DNA of 64,000 nt from Mesosutterella porci (GCF_022134585.1 NZ_JAKNCT010000004.1:124001-188000), one strand, 5' to 3'. Positions 1 to 8,578 are shown, counted from the stretch's first letter. Notes: generated by a model from the sequence alone, not told the origin. Numbers and translations are program-made.

Positions 1-315
1 CGGCTGTGGCAAAGCAGCTTTTTAAAGCTCCTCTTAGATCGGTTGAAACGACAGCGGAAACGGAAATGTTGCTTTTTAACAACACTTCAATGTAAAAAAA
101 CTAAAAGACCTGAGTTTTTCAATTTATAAATTTATACAGTGAAAACAAATGAATACATGCACTCTAAAACAGAAGGCCGGCGAATTATTGGTAAAAACCC
201 TATATCCTAAGTCGGCAAGTCTTGGCAGGATAGACACAGGGGACATTCGGGTTATGTCCGATTGTTCTTAACCAAAGAAGCCTCAGCCGAGGCTGGATTA
301 GGAGTTTTAAATCAA
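1..315 (+). promoter_or_regulatory. Non-coding leader of the first porin
   Basis: No gene is seen here. The stretch is AT-rich up to about 200. It carries an inverted repeat GGACA/TGTCC at 241-259 and a small hairpin GCCTC-AGCC-GAGGC at 280-293 just ahead of the GGAG ribosome-binding site at 301-304. A promoter and long leader for the porin at 316 are inferred. Long structured leaders are common in porin mRNAs, but no specific regulator site was recognised. Confidence 0.4.
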
Positions 316-1470
316 ATGAAAAAGTCTCTTGTTGCAGTTGCTCTGCTCGGCGCTTTTGCCGCCTCTGCTTTCGCTGCTCCGTCCGTGACTCTGTACGGCC
401 GCATCGATACGGGCCTCGCTTATACGCACCAGAATCTGGATCAGAAGGGCGTTGATTCCACCGACACGCTCGAGATGACGACTGGCTGGTCCACCGGCTC
501 CCGCTGGGGCCTGAAGGGCACGGAAGACATTGGCAACGCCAAGGTCGGCTTTGTCCTCGAGTCCGGCTTCAACTCTGACGACGGCACGAGCGGCCAGGAT
601 GGCCGTCTCTTCGGCCGTGAGGCTCAGGTGAACGTCTCCGGCGCCTACGGTACTCTGTACGCCGGCCGTCTCGCCACCATCGTGAGCGATGCCGGCTCTC
701 TCGGCCTTCTGGGCAACGTTTCCGCCTTCCCGAACGGCTACGGCATTGTCGGCACGATGAAGGGCTCGACTGGTTCCGGCTACGACCGCTATGACAACAC
801 CATCGCCTACAAGACCCCGACGATGGCCGGCTTTACGGTTTCTGCGATGTACTCCTTCAAGGGCAATGACCTCGCGAAGAATAAGGACAAGAAAGATGTG
901 AGTGGTGCTGAGAATAAGGCGAGCGCCACCCGCTACGCTGCTGCCGGCCTGCAGTACAAGGGCGGCAAGTTCACCGGCGTCCTGGCTGGTGACTACACGA
1001 TGTGGGGCAATGATCAGTACGGTAGGGATCTTGATGATGGCTACACCATCGTCCTCGGCGGTAACTACGATTTCGGCGTTGCCCAGGTCTTTGCCAAGGC
1101 CACTTACTTCGACAACGCTGCCAACGCTCTTGACTCCTTCAAGCTTTTTGATGCTACTAACAAAGACACGGGGGTCGTTGGCAACGGGACCAAGGCTGTC
1201 AAGGGCTGGGGCCTTGAAGTCAGCACCAAGGTGCCGGCTTTCGGCGGCAACTTCCTCGCCACCGTCGGCTATCGTGACGCCAAGGATGTGGACCACACTG
1301 ACATCAAGTATCATCGCTGGAACGCCGCTGTCGGCTACGCCTATCCGTTCTCCAAGCGCACCAACGTCTACGCTGCCGCTGGCTACGCTCAGGAAAAGGC
1401 TAAGGGTGGTCAGGATGCCCGCACCCCGAACGCCGCTCAGGTCGGCCTCGGCCTCGTCCACAAGTTCTAA
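316..1470 (+). CDS. Gram-negative general porin, copy 1
   Basis: An outer-membrane trimeric beta-barrel channel of the betaproteobacterial Porin_4/OmpC type, 384 aa. The start at 316 is chosen because it gives a clean signal peptide, MKKSLVAVALLGAFAASAFA, followed by a mature start APSVTLYGRIDTG typical of the family, with GGAG 12 bases upstream. The longer frame from 262 would place 18 unrelated residues before the signal. The protein ends in LVHKF; a terminal Phe is the usual Bam-recognition signature. Alternating hydrophobic strands with glycine/aromatic turns run throughout. The gene is followed by its own terminator and then by a paralogous porin, so it is probably monocistronic. Pore selectivity cannot be read from sequence. 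Confidence 0.93.
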   Translation: MKKSLVAVALLGAFAASAFAAPSVTLYGRIDTGLAYTHQNLDQKGVDSTDTLEMTTGWSTGSRWGLKGTEDIGNAKVGFVLESGFNSDDGTSGQDGRLFGREAQVNVSGAYGTLYAGRLATIVSDAGSLGLLGNVSAFPNGYGIVGTMKGSTGSGYDRYDNTIAYKTPTMAGFTVSAMYSFKGNDLAKNKDKKDVSGAENKASATRYAAAGLQYKGGKFTGVLAGDYTMWGNDQYGRDLDDGYTIVLGGNYDFGVAQVFAKATYFDNAANALDSFKLFDATNKDTGVVGNGTKAVKGWGLEVSTKVPAFGGNFLATVGYRDAKDVDHTDIKYHRWNAAVGYAYPFSKRTNVYAAAGYAQEKAKGGQDARTPNAAQVGLGLVHKF

Positions 1471-1525
1471 TTTCTCTTAGCTGAGAAAAAGGCGGAACAT
1501 GCTTTCCGCCTTGAACTTGAAGCGA

Positions 1526-1568
1526 AAGAACCGCATTTCGGTATTCCGAATTGCGGTTCTTCTTTTCT
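1526..1568 (+). terminator. Rho-independent terminator of porin 1
   Basis: Stem AGAACCGCA (1527-1535) pairs with TGCGGTTCT (1552-1560), with further pairing inside, followed by TCTTTTCT. It lies 57 bases after the porin stop. Confidence 0.85.
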
Positions 1569-1840
1569 GTGGAAAAGGCAAAGGGCGATGGGCTAAATCA
1601 TCGGTGTTACGTTTCCGCAACAGAAGGATTCTGCCGGGGAATTTGGATCTGTATAGATAAAATTCATTAGGATTTAATGCCTTAGGCGTTTTCTTGATAG
1701 AGCTTTGCAGATCATGCAAAACTCTTTTGTTTTATTGCTTACCGACAAACGCCCGAAGCAGTGCCACTATTGGACTAGTTTCAACGGATGAGATCTGCCC
1801 TCATCATCCAAAATTCAATTTCATTGGTAGGAGAGAAAAT

Positions 1841-3019
1841 ATGATGAAAAAGTCTTTGGTTGCGGTTGCGATCCTCGGAGCCTTTGCAGCTTCTGCTTTC
1901 GCAGCCCCGTCCGTGACCCTCTACGGCCGCATTGATACAGGCCTCGTCTACACCCACCAGGATCTGGATAAGAAGGGGGTTGATTCGACTGACACGTTCG
2001 AAATGAAGTCCGGTTTCACCACCGGCTCCCGCTGGGGCCTGAAGGGCACGGAAGACATTGGCAACGCCAAGGTCGGGTTCGTCCTGGAGTCCGGGTTCAC
2101 CTCCGATGACGGCGTGAGCACTCAGGGCAGCCGACTCTTCGGCCGTGAGGCTCAGGTGAATGTCTCCGGCGCGTACGGTACTCTTTATGCCGGCCGATTG
2201 ATGTCCATTGCCGGCATCGGCGGTTCGGTCTCCATGCTGGGCGGCGTTTCCGCCTTCGGTATGACCTACGGCGACACCGCCAAGGGCAATGGCTCCACAG
2301 GCTCGGCTTATACCCGCTATGACAATACGCTCGCGTACATGACTCCGAAGTTCGGCGGCTTCAGGGCCGGAGCAATGTATTCCTTCAAGGGAGACAGCCA
2401 GAAGGAAAAGGACGCCAATGAAAATACGGCTGGAGCGACCCGCTACGCGGCCCTGGGCCTTCAGTACAAAGCACCGAAGTACGAGGTGGTGCTTGTCGGC
2501 GACTATACGATGTGGGGCAATCAGTACGACTCTAAGACCGGCAAAAAAGGATATCACGTCGATGACGGCTATAGCATCATTCTTGGCGGCAACTATGATT
2601 TTGGACCTGCAAAGGTCTTTGCCAAAGCGACTTACTTCGATAACGAAGACGTCGGCTCCGTTGTGGATTCGTTCAAGCTTTTGAAGAATGTGACGCATAA
2701 GGTCGAGAACAAGGACAAGAATACGACCGCGGTTAAAGGTTGGGGTCTTGAGCTCGGCACGAAAGTTCCAGCCTTTGGCGGTAATTTCCTCGCCGCAGTC
2801 GGCTATCGCGATGCAAAGGATATCGACGATTCTGATGTGAAGTTCCATCGCTGGAACGTCGCGGCGGGCTACACCTACGCTTTCTCCAAGCGGACCAGCG
2901 TTTACGGCCTTGTCGGTTACGCTCAGGAAAAGGCGAAGGGCGCTTCTTACGCAAAAGCTAACAGCAACCCCAACCCGAATGAGGTTCAGGCAGGTTTCGG
3001 TCTGGTCCACAAGTTCTGA
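1841..3019 (+). CDS. Gram-negative general porin, copy 2
   Basis: A second trimeric-porin gene, 392 aa, closely related to copy 1: same signal peptide core, same APSVTLYGRIDTGL mature start, same SRWGLKGTEDIGNAKVGFVLESGF segment split only by a few substitutions, and the same LVHKF end. AGGAGAG at 1829-1835 fits either ATG 1841 or ATG 1844; 1844 would match copy 1 exactly. The differences lie mainly in blocks expected to be surface loops (around residues 130-160, 190-200 and 255-275), which suggests loop diversification after tandem duplication. The 270-base gap from copy 1 and its own terminator imply independent transcription. Confidence 0.93.
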   Translation: MMKKSLVAVAILGAFAASAFAAPSVTLYGRIDTGLVYTHQDLDKKGVDSTDTFEMKSGFTTGSRWGLKGTEDIGNAKVGFVLESGFTSDDGVSTQGSRLFGREAQVNVSGAYGTLYAGRLMSIAGIGGSVSMLGGVSAFGMTYGDTAKGNGSTGSAYTRYDNTLAYMTPKFGGFRAGAMYSFKGDSQKEKDANENTAGATRYAALGLQYKAPKYEVVLVGDYTMWGNQYDSKTGKKGYHVDDGYSIILGGNYDFGPAKVFAKATYFDNEDVGSVVDSFKLLKNVTHKVENKDKNTTAVKGWGLELGTKVPAFGGNFLAAVGYRDAKDIDDSDVKFHRWNVAAGYTYAFSKRTSVYGLVGYAQEKAKGASYAKANSNPNPNEVQAGFGLVHKF

Positions 3020-3069
3020 TTTCCTTTAGCTGAGGAAGGGCGGAGGCTGTGCCTCTGCCTTGGACCTTC

Positions 3070-3117
3070 AAAGCCGCTTCCCGGTTACAAGAGACTCCGG
3101 GATGCGGCTTTGCTTTA
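3070..3117 (+). terminator. Rho-independent terminator of porin 2
   Basis: AAAGCCGC plus CCCGG (3070-3084) pair with CCGGGA plus TGCGGCTTT (3097-3111), followed by GCTTT. It lies 50 bases past the porin stop. Confidence 0.85.
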
Positions 3118-3180
3118 TCTGCCATCCCCTTTTGTGGCATACTTCCTTCAATCGATCTGACTTCAAATAATGAGTTCGGA

Positions 3181-3729
3181 ATGATTGCATCTGCCTGCGC
3201 CTATGAAATGGCATTGAAACCCGCGCTGCCTCCGCCCGCCTGGGACGGAGAGAAAATGTTCGTCGAGTTCGCCGAGAAAGGCTGGACGGTGCCGACGCCG
3301 GGACCCGAGGGGAGGGTGGAGGCCTATGTGGCGATCGATCTCCAGTGCCCGAAGAGTATGGCTCTTTTCCGCGCTGCGAAGCCCTTGGCCGACAGGCTCT
3401 GCGTCCACTGGCTGCCGATTGCGGCCGTCAATTTCAACTCCGACCCGCAGGCGACGATGATCCTGATGAGCGGGGATCCCTGGAAAAAGCTGGACGAACA
3501 TGTCGAGCATTTCGGGGACGAAGCCTTCCGAGGCCTTCCCGTGGACCAGAAGGAGGTCTGGAAGCTGCCGCAGGAGGTACGTATGAAGGTCTGGGCGAAT
3601 TCCAAGCTCGCTCGCTGGAACGGGACGCGGGGCCTGCCTATGGGGGTCGTGAAGACCCGGGCAGGGGAGTACCGCGCGCTTACAGCCGGCATGAGCACCG
3701 GAGACATCGCAGCGGCGGCCGGCCTCTAG
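3181..3729 (+). CDS. DsbG/DsbC-like thioredoxin-fold protein with degenerate CPKS active site
   Basis: 182 aa from ATG 3181. Upstream in-frame codons run through the porin terminator, so a longer protein is unlikely. The pattern resembles the catalytic domain of DsbG/DsbC: a beta strand AYVAIDLQCPKS, then an LFRAAKPLADRLCVHWLP helix-strand, an alanine/methionine helix with DPWKKLDEH, and a cis-Pro-like loop RGLPMG near the C-terminus. The usual CxxC is C56-P-K-S59, so the second cysteine is lost and only a monothiol remains. No signal peptide is seen, unlike true Dsb proteins. It could be a monothiol chaperone-like relative or a non-catalytic descendant. No strong Shine-Dalgarno is seen; ATG 3256 is an alternative start. 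Confidence 0.6.
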   Translation: MIASACAYEMALKPALPPPAWDGEKMFVEFAEKGWTVPTPGPEGRVEAYVAIDLQCPKSMALFRAAKPLADRLCVHWLPIAAVNFNSDPQATMILMSGDPWKKLDEHVEHFGDEAFRGLPVDQKEVWKLPQEVRMKVWANSKLARWNGTRGLPMGVVKTRAGEYRALTAGMSTGDIAAAAGL

Positions 3730-4187
3730 CGCTCTTTTCAGCCAAAGCCACAGGCAGACCCGCTTTTATCTGGAGGCGGCGGTTTGGCTGATGCCCTGCG
3801 TCCGCACACCTTGCAGAGCGATATAAGTACTTTACCCTAAGAACTTTCTCCATATCTACAAATCCTCCCGGCTCCGCCGTATTGAATAGCTCACTAAGTT
3901 AATGAAAATACGGTCTTAATCATCGTTTCAATTTTCAATAAATCAAGTTTCGATTTCCGCTTATGTTCGGGGGTAAGTAATAATTCAGAACATAACCGTT
4001 CCGGGTTCACAATATCGTTCGTTGGTATACCGGTATTTAGACTTGATGTACTACCCCTGAGGACTGAGGGCTTTCCTTCTGATGGAGGTCTGCTGATTCC
4101 GGTAAGGACAGCGGCAAGACCTGGGAGGCCGGCTCAGGCGGAGTCTGAACTACGGTCTGCAGTTTTCAATTTCAAAGGAGTTTTCGA
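3730..4187 (+). promoter_or_regulatory. Non-coding region and structured leader before ridA
   Basis: 458 bases with no supported gene. The first half is AT-rich and carries a partial palindrome around TATACCGGTAT (about 4025-4036). The second half can form a stem AGGTCT-GCTG (4086-4095) with CAGC (4109-4112) and AGACCT (4117-4122), then GC-rich sequence up to the AAGGAG ribosome-binding site (4175-4180). It matches no riboswitch class I recognise. A promoter with a structured 5' leader for the ridA-dcuC-patB unit is inferred. Confidence 0.35.
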
Positions 4188-4565
4188 ATGGAAAAGGAAG
4201 TTATTGCAACTCCCAAGGCCCCTGCGGCGATTGGACCTTATTCCCAGGGCATCGCGGCTGGCGGTCTCATTTTCGTTTCCGGGCAGCTTCCCGTGAACCC
4301 CGCCACCGGTGAAATCCCCGAGGGGATTGAGGCCCAGGCCCGCCAGTCGCTTGAAAACGTGAAGGCCATTCTCGAGCAGGCCGGGTCCTGCTGTTGCAAA
4401 GTCGTGAAGACCACCTGCTTCCTTGCCGACATCGCTGACTTCGCCGTCTTCAACAAGGTCTACGCGGAGTATTTCCCGAAGGATGCTCCCGCCCGCTCCT
4501 GCTTCCAGGTGGGTGCTATCCCGAAGGGCGCGAAGCTCGAAGTCGAAGCGATCGCCGTGCGCTGA
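4188..4565 (+). CDS. ridA: RidA family enamine/imine deaminase
   Basis: 125 aa, the normal length of RidA (YjgF/YER057c/UK114) trimers. RidA hydrolyses reactive 2-aminoacrylate and related enamines released by PLP enzymes to keto acid and ammonia in the cytoplasm. Seen in sequence: the N-terminal GPYSQ motif, SGQLPVNP, and the substrate-carboxylate arginine R103 in APARSCFQV, followed by KLEVEAIAV. A CCC triplet at residues 68-70 is unusual. AAGGAG lies 8 bases before ATG 4188. It sits 58 bases upstream of dcuC and in line with a C-S beta-lyase, an enzyme class that generates 2-aminoacrylate, so a detoxifying partner role is a natural inference. Confidence 0.93.
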   Translation: MEKEVIATPKAPAAIGPYSQGIAAGGLIFVSGQLPVNPATGEIPEGIEAQARQSLENVKAILEQAGSCCCKVVKTTCFLADIADFAVFNKVYAEYFPKDAPARSCFQVGAIPKGAKLEVEAIAVR

Positions 4566-4623
4566 GAAACCGGCGGTAGCAATCGTTTAAAACACACTCA
4601 AAAAACATCCAAAGGGGATTCTT

Positions 4624-6003
4624 ATGCTAAGCCTCGTCATTGCCGGCATAACCCTCGTGATCGTGGTCTACCTGCTTGTGAAGGGCTACTACCCGCAGGC
4701 CGCGCTGTTCATCGGCGGCCTGATTCTGCTCACTTGCACGTGGATCTTCGGCCTCGGGGACCTGCTGCCGGCCAAGCAGACCACGCACTTCGGCGGTTTC
4801 GATATTTTCAAGGTCTTCAGCACGCGCTTTGCCACCCGCATCGGCGGCCTGGGCCTCATGCTGATGGCGATCGGCGGCTTCTCCCGCTACATGGAGTACG
4901 TCGGTGCCTCGAGCGCGCTCTTCAAGGTTTTTGAAAAGCCGCTCAAGAAGATCAAGAACCCGTACCTGCTGCTGGGCGCTGCGTTCCTGGTCGAGCAAAT
5001 CATGGTGATCTTCGTGCCGTCCCATGCGGGTCTCGGGCTGTTGCTCATGTGCACGCTCTACCCGATTCTCGTCCGCTCCGGCGTGAGCCCGCTTTCCGCC
5101 CTGGGCGTGATCGGCTGCTGCCAGTTCATGGACGTGGGCCCGGGCTCGGGCAACGCCAACATGGCCGCGCAGGTGGCTCAGATGGACGTCTCCGAGTACT
5201 TCGTGTACTACCAGCTGCCGCTCTTCATCGGCCTTGTCGTCATCCTCACCTTCGTGCAGATGTTCGTCCAGGCCTGGTGGGACAAGCGCGAGGGCTGGCA
5301 CTTCGATCCTGAGCACGTGAAGACCTTCGCGGGCGAGAAGTCGGTGAAGGAGCCTGTCGATGCGCCCCGCATCTACGCCATCCTGCCGATCATCCCGCTG
5401 TTCCTGATCATCTTCTTCTCGAAGGTGGCCGGCTCCACGATCCGCATGGACGTGGTGACCGCCATGGTGATCTCCACGATCATCGCGATCATCTTCGAGC
5501 TGATCCGCTGGCGCGACCTGCGCAAGATCCTCGGCACCTTCAAGCTCTTCTTTGAAGGCATGGGCAAGATCCTCGTCGGCGTCGTCTCCCTGATCATCTG
5601 CGGCGAGTACTTCGCCCAGGGTCTGATCAAGTCCGGTGCGATGGGTACCCTGATCTCCGCGGCCAATGACGCGGGCTTCGGGCTTGCCGCCATGGTGGTT
5701 ATCGGCGGCCTGCTGTTGTGGATCATGGCCTTCATCATGGGCTCGGGCAACGCGGCCTTCTTCTCGTTCGCCCCGCTCGTCCCGCCGATCGCTCATGCCG
5801 TCGGCGCCCCGATCGTTTCCCTCATCTTCCCGCTTCAGGTGCTCGTCTCCTTCGGCCGCGTCTCTTCGCCGATCACGGCAGCCCTGATCGCCATTTCGGG
5901 CATCGCCGGCGTTTCCTCCTTCCAGGTCGCCAAGCGCACCTGCATCCCGATGTTTGTGGCTACGATCGTGACCCTCGTGGCTTATTTCATGTTCTGGTAC
6001 TAA
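4624..6003 (+). CDS. dcuC: DcuC-family C4-dicarboxylate transporter
   Basis: 459 aa, matching the length of E. coli DcuC (about 460). About 12 hydrophobic segments, with family features such as the ARIGGLGLMLMAIGGF-like region, VPSHAGLGLLL, DVGPGSGNANMAA and a C-terminal MGSGNAAFFSFAPLVPP block. DcuC proteins are inner-membrane carriers used in anaerobic metabolism, best known for succinate efflux and fumarate exchange. Here the gene lies between ridA and a C-S lyase (72-base gap downstream), so the substrate might instead be an amino acid or a product of that lyase. The family call is firm, the substrate open. It is the first of three DcuC-type carriers in the window. Confidence 0.85.
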   Translation: MLSLVIAGITLVIVVYLLVKGYYPQAALFIGGLILLTCTWIFGLGDLLPAKQTTHFGGFDIFKVFSTRFATRIGGLGLMLMAIGGFSRYMEYVGASSALFKVFEKPLKKIKNPYLLLGAAFLVEQIMVIFVPSHAGLGLLLMCTLYPILVRSGVSPLSALGVIGCCQFMDVGPGSGNANMAAQVAQMDVSEYFVYYQLPLFIGLVVILTFVQMFVQAWWDKREGWHFDPEHVKTFAGEKSVKEPVDAPRIYAILPIIPLFLIIFFSKVAGSTIRMDVVTAMVISTIIAIIFELIRWRDLRKILGTFKLFFEGMGKILVGVVSLIICGEYFAQGLIKSGAMGTLISAANDAGFGLAAMVVIGGLLLWIMAFIMGSGNAAFFSFAPLVPPIAHAVGAPIVSLIFPLQVLVSFGRVSSPITAALIAISGIAGVSSFQVAKRTCIPMFVATIVTLVAYFMFWY

Positions 6004-6075
6004 GTTCAGGCGGCAGGCTCCCGCTCGGGCGGGAGCTGCCCCTGAATCCAACCGCATTCTTTTTTGGAGTAGAAA

Positions 6076-7245
6076 ATGACCCTGAAGCACAATTTCGATG
6101 AAGTGGTTGACCGCACCCATACCAACAGCTCCAAGTGGCTCAAGTACCCGAAGGGAGTGCTGCCGCTGTGGATCGCGGACACCGACTTCAAATGCCCGCA
6201 GCCCGTGATCGATGAGATGATCAAGGTGGCCAAGCACGGCATCTACGGCTATCCCTACGTGCAGGAAGGCTCCTTTGAAAAGGCGACGGTGCGCTGGTGC
6301 AAGGTCCGCTACGACTGGGACATTACTGAGAACATGGTCGACTTCGTCCCCTCCACCGGCACGGCGCTCGCCGTGGCCGTGAAGGCGTTCTGCGAGCCGG
6401 GCGACAAGGTGCTGATGCAAACCCCGATCTATCCCCCCTTCACGGCCGTGACGGTGAAAAACCGCTGCTACGCCTCCAACAACCCGCTCAAGTTCGTGAA
6501 CGGGCGCTGGGAAATCGACTGGGAGGATTTCGAGGCCCGCGCGAAGGATCCGAAGTGCAAGCTTTTCATGCTGTGCAATCCGCACAACCCGACCGGCCGC
6601 TGCTTCACCGCCGAGGAGCTCAACCGCATGGCCGACATTTGCGCGGCCAACGGTGTGACGATCTTCGCCGACGAGGTGCACTCCGACTTTGTGTTCGCGC
6701 CCCATAAGCACCAGGTCTTCGCGAAGCTCTCTGAGAAGGCGAAGAACATGTGCGTGGTCGCCGTGAACCCGGCCAAGACCTTCAACATTGCGGGCCTGCG
6801 CACCTCCTCGGTCGTCACCCCGAACCCCGAAGTGCAGAAGCAGTACCAGGCGGCCCTCGCCTCCTGCAAGCTCGGCCGCGAGTGCTTTGGCATCGCCGGC
6901 TACGTGAAGGCCTTCACGGAGTGCGACTACTACGCCGACCAGATCCGTGACTACGTCGAGGCGAACCACCGCTACGTGGTCGACTACATCACGAAGAACA
7001 TTCCGCAGATCAAGGCCTATATGCCTGACGCCACGTTCCTGCTGTGGCTCGACTGCCGCGGACTGCCCTTCAAGACCCAGGCCGAGCTCGACAAGTTCAT
7101 GGTCGAGAAGGCGAAGCTCGGTTTGAACCCCGGCAATACCTTCGGCGTCGAGGGCGAGCGTTTTGTCCGCATGAACGTGGCCAGCCCGCGCTCCTATCTG
7201 GTCGAAGCCATGAAGCGCCTGAGCGAAGCGGTGAAATCGCTTTAA
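6076..7245 (+). CDS. patB: PLP-dependent C-S beta-lyase, MalY/PatB family
   Basis: 389 aa, fold-type I aminotransferase superfamily, usual MalY/PatB length. These enzymes cleave cystathionine or cysteine S-conjugates to thiol, pyruvate and ammonia in the cytoplasm. Motifs: N-terminal LPLWIADTDFKCP, substrate/PLP loop STGTA, CNPHNPTGR, ADEVHSDF, and the PLP lysine K234 in NPAKTFNIAGLRTSS, all characteristic of the MalY/PatB branch rather than aspartate aminotransferases. GGAG precedes ATG 6076. It is the third gene of ridA-dcuC-patB and ends before a double hairpin. Beta-elimination releases 2-aminoacrylate, which is the RidA substrate. Confidence 0.9.
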   Translation: MTLKHNFDEVVDRTHTNSSKWLKYPKGVLPLWIADTDFKCPQPVIDEMIKVAKHGIYGYPYVQEGSFEKATVRWCKVRYDWDITENMVDFVPSTGTALAVAVKAFCEPGDKVLMQTPIYPPFTAVTVKNRCYASNNPLKFVNGRWEIDWEDFEARAKDPKCKLFMLCNPHNPTGRCFTAEELNRMADICAANGVTIFADEVHSDFVFAPHKHQVFAKLSEKAKNMCVVAVNPAKTFNIAGLRTSSVVTPNPEVQKQYQAALASCKLGRECFGIAGYVKAFTECDYYADQIRDYVEANHRYVVDYITKNIPQIKAYMPDATFLLWLDCRGLPFKTQAELDKFMVEKAKLGLNPGNTFGVEGERFVRMNVASPRSYLVEAMKRLSEAVKSL

Positions 7246-7276
7246 TATTTCCCCGCCCGCTTTTTTTGAGGGAAGA

Positions 7277-7364
7277 CCGCTGCGCTGAGTCGCAGCGCAG
7301 CGGCTTTCCGACGGCCCGCCGACATTTCCGAAAAGAGGTTTCGGAAATGCCGGCGGGTCTTTTG
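7277..7364 (+). terminator. Two consecutive hairpins ending the ridA-dcuC-patB unit
   Basis: Hairpin 1: CCGCTGCGCTG (7277-7287) pairs perfectly with CAGCGCAGCGG (7293-7303). Hairpin 2: a roughly 19-bp stem from 7315 to 7357 with loop AGAGG and one mismatch, followed by TCTTTTGC. The second has the form of a rho-independent terminator. Confidence 0.8.
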
Positions 7365-7452
7365 CAGGCCGCGCGCTGCGCCGCCCGGTTCGGCCGCGCG
7401 CAGAATCTTCTGAGATAATCCGATTCACGAAGGCATTAAGGGATCCAGCGAA

Positions 7453-7866
7453 ATGATCACCTGCACCAGATATCATGATATTTCCTGCGGCCACAGGGTT
7501 TGCGGCCATGAAGGGAAATGTGCGCATCTTCACGGGCACAACTACCGGATCACCTTCACCTGCGCGGGGGACCGCGACGACATTGGAAGGGTCATCGACT
7601 TCAGCGTGATCAAGGCGCGGCTGTGCGAGTGGCTTGAGGAAAACTACGACCACCGGTTCCTGATCTGGGAGAAGGATCCGATCGCCGAAGATCTGCGAAG
7701 GCTCGACCCGGCGGTCGTGTTCGTCCCGTTCAACCCGACCGCGGAGAACATCGCCGAGCATCTGGTCCGGGTCGTCGCCCCGAAGCAGCTCGAGGGAACG
7801 GGCGTGACCCTCGTCAGGTGCGAAGTGGAGGAGACAAGAAAATGTTCGGCGGCTTTTTCGCTTTGA
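7453..7866 (+). CDS. queD: 6-carboxytetrahydropterin synthase QueD
   Basis: 137 aa; converts 7,8-dihydroneopterin triphosphate to 6-carboxy-tetrahydropterin, the second step of queuosine (preQ0) synthesis. The family zinc/catalytic set is visible: H14 in CGHRVCG, then C23-x3-H27-x-H29 (CAHLHGH), plus a C-terminal RCEVEET. Its stop at 7866 lies one base before the queE start, so the pair is co-transcribed and probably translationally coupled. No preQ1 riboswitch was recognised upstream. QueC and QueF are not in the window. Confidence 0.93.
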   Translation: MITCTRYHDISCGHRVCGHEGKCAHLHGHNYRITFTCAGDRDDIGRVIDFSVIKARLCEWLEENYDHRFLIWEKDPIAEDLRRLDPAVVFVPFNPTAENIAEHLVRVVAPKQLEGTGVTLVRCEVEETRKCSAAFSL

Positions 7867-7867
7867 G

Positions 7868-8539
7868 ATGACGAGCTACTACATCAACGAGATTTTCCCC
7901 TCCGTGCAGGGCGAGGGCGCGAAAACCGGTTGCCCGGCGGTGTTTGTGAGGTTCCAGGGCTGCTCCGTGAGGTGTCCATGGTGCGACACGAAGTACACGT
8001 GGAAGGGCGGCGCGAAGTGCGCCTCGCTCGTGCCTGCATCGGAAATCTTCGTAAAGGACCGGAAAGCCGGCTGCGCGCTCATTGAAAAGGAAGCGCTCGT
8101 GCGGGACATCACCGGCCGGTACCCAAACATTCCGCTGGTCATCCTGACGGGCGGCGAGCCCTGCGAGCAGGACATCGGCCCCTTATGCGAGTCGCTCAGG
8201 GCCCGGGGGCTGGACATCGCGGTTGAAACCTCCGGGCACGTCGACTTCGATTTCCCGGACTACGTCTACGTGGTCGTTTCCCCCAAGCTCGGCGTCCCGA
8301 ACGGGGAGCTCGTTCCGCGTATGGCCCGCCGGGCTGACGAGATCAAGTATGTCATCGGGAACGAGGCGGACCTCGAAAGGATGAAGCCGCTGCGGGTCGC
8401 GTACCCGGACAAGCTTTTCTGCCTTCAGCCGAAGTCTCAGGACAAGGAGGCCACCCGGCTGTGCTTTGAGTACGTCATCAACCGCAGCGGCAAACTTAGG
8501 CTGAGCCTGCAGACCGAAAAGATGATTGACATCCGGTAG
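7868..8539 (+). CDS. queE: 7-carboxy-7-deazaguanine synthase QueE (radical SAM)
   Basis: 223 aa; ring-contracts 6-carboxytetrahydropterin to 7-carboxy-7-deazaguanine using SAM and a [4Fe-4S] cluster. The cluster ligands follow the radical-SAM pattern C32-x3-C36-x2-C39 (GCSVRCPWC). The N-terminal INEIFPSVQGEG and the GGEPCEQ motif are QueE hallmarks. Start ATG 7868 is one base past the queD stop. A compact terminator follows at 8558. Confidence 0.94.
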   Translation: MTSYYINEIFPSVQGEGAKTGCPAVFVRFQGCSVRCPWCDTKYTWKGGAKCASLVPASEIFVKDRKAGCALIEKEALVRDITGRYPNIPLVILTGGEPCEQDIGPLCESLRARGLDIAVETSGHVDFDFPDYVYVVVSPKLGVPNGELVPRMARRADEIKYVIGNEADLERMKPLRVAYPDKLFCLQPKSQDKEATRLCFEYVINRSGKLRLSLQTEKMIDIR

Positions 8540-8557
8540 CGGCGCTTCCCGCGCGAG

Positions 8558-8578
8558 GCCCGGAAGGGCGGGCTTTTT
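8558..8578 (+). terminator. Terminator after queE
   Basis: Short stem GCCCG (8558-8562) with CGGGC (8569-8573) followed by TTTTT. It lies 19 bases past the queE stop. Confidence 0.65.

Noticed and set aside
7369-7452. PreQ1 riboswitch ahead of queD
   Set aside because: The short leader shows no preQ1-I H-type pseudoknot pattern or A-rich tail and is largely filled by the preceding terminator.
4627-7761. A 1044-codon open frame on the minus strand
   Set aside because: It is antisense to dcuC, patB and queD, all with clear motifs. The arginine/aspartate/histidine-rich translation is the usual shadow of GC-rich codon bias.
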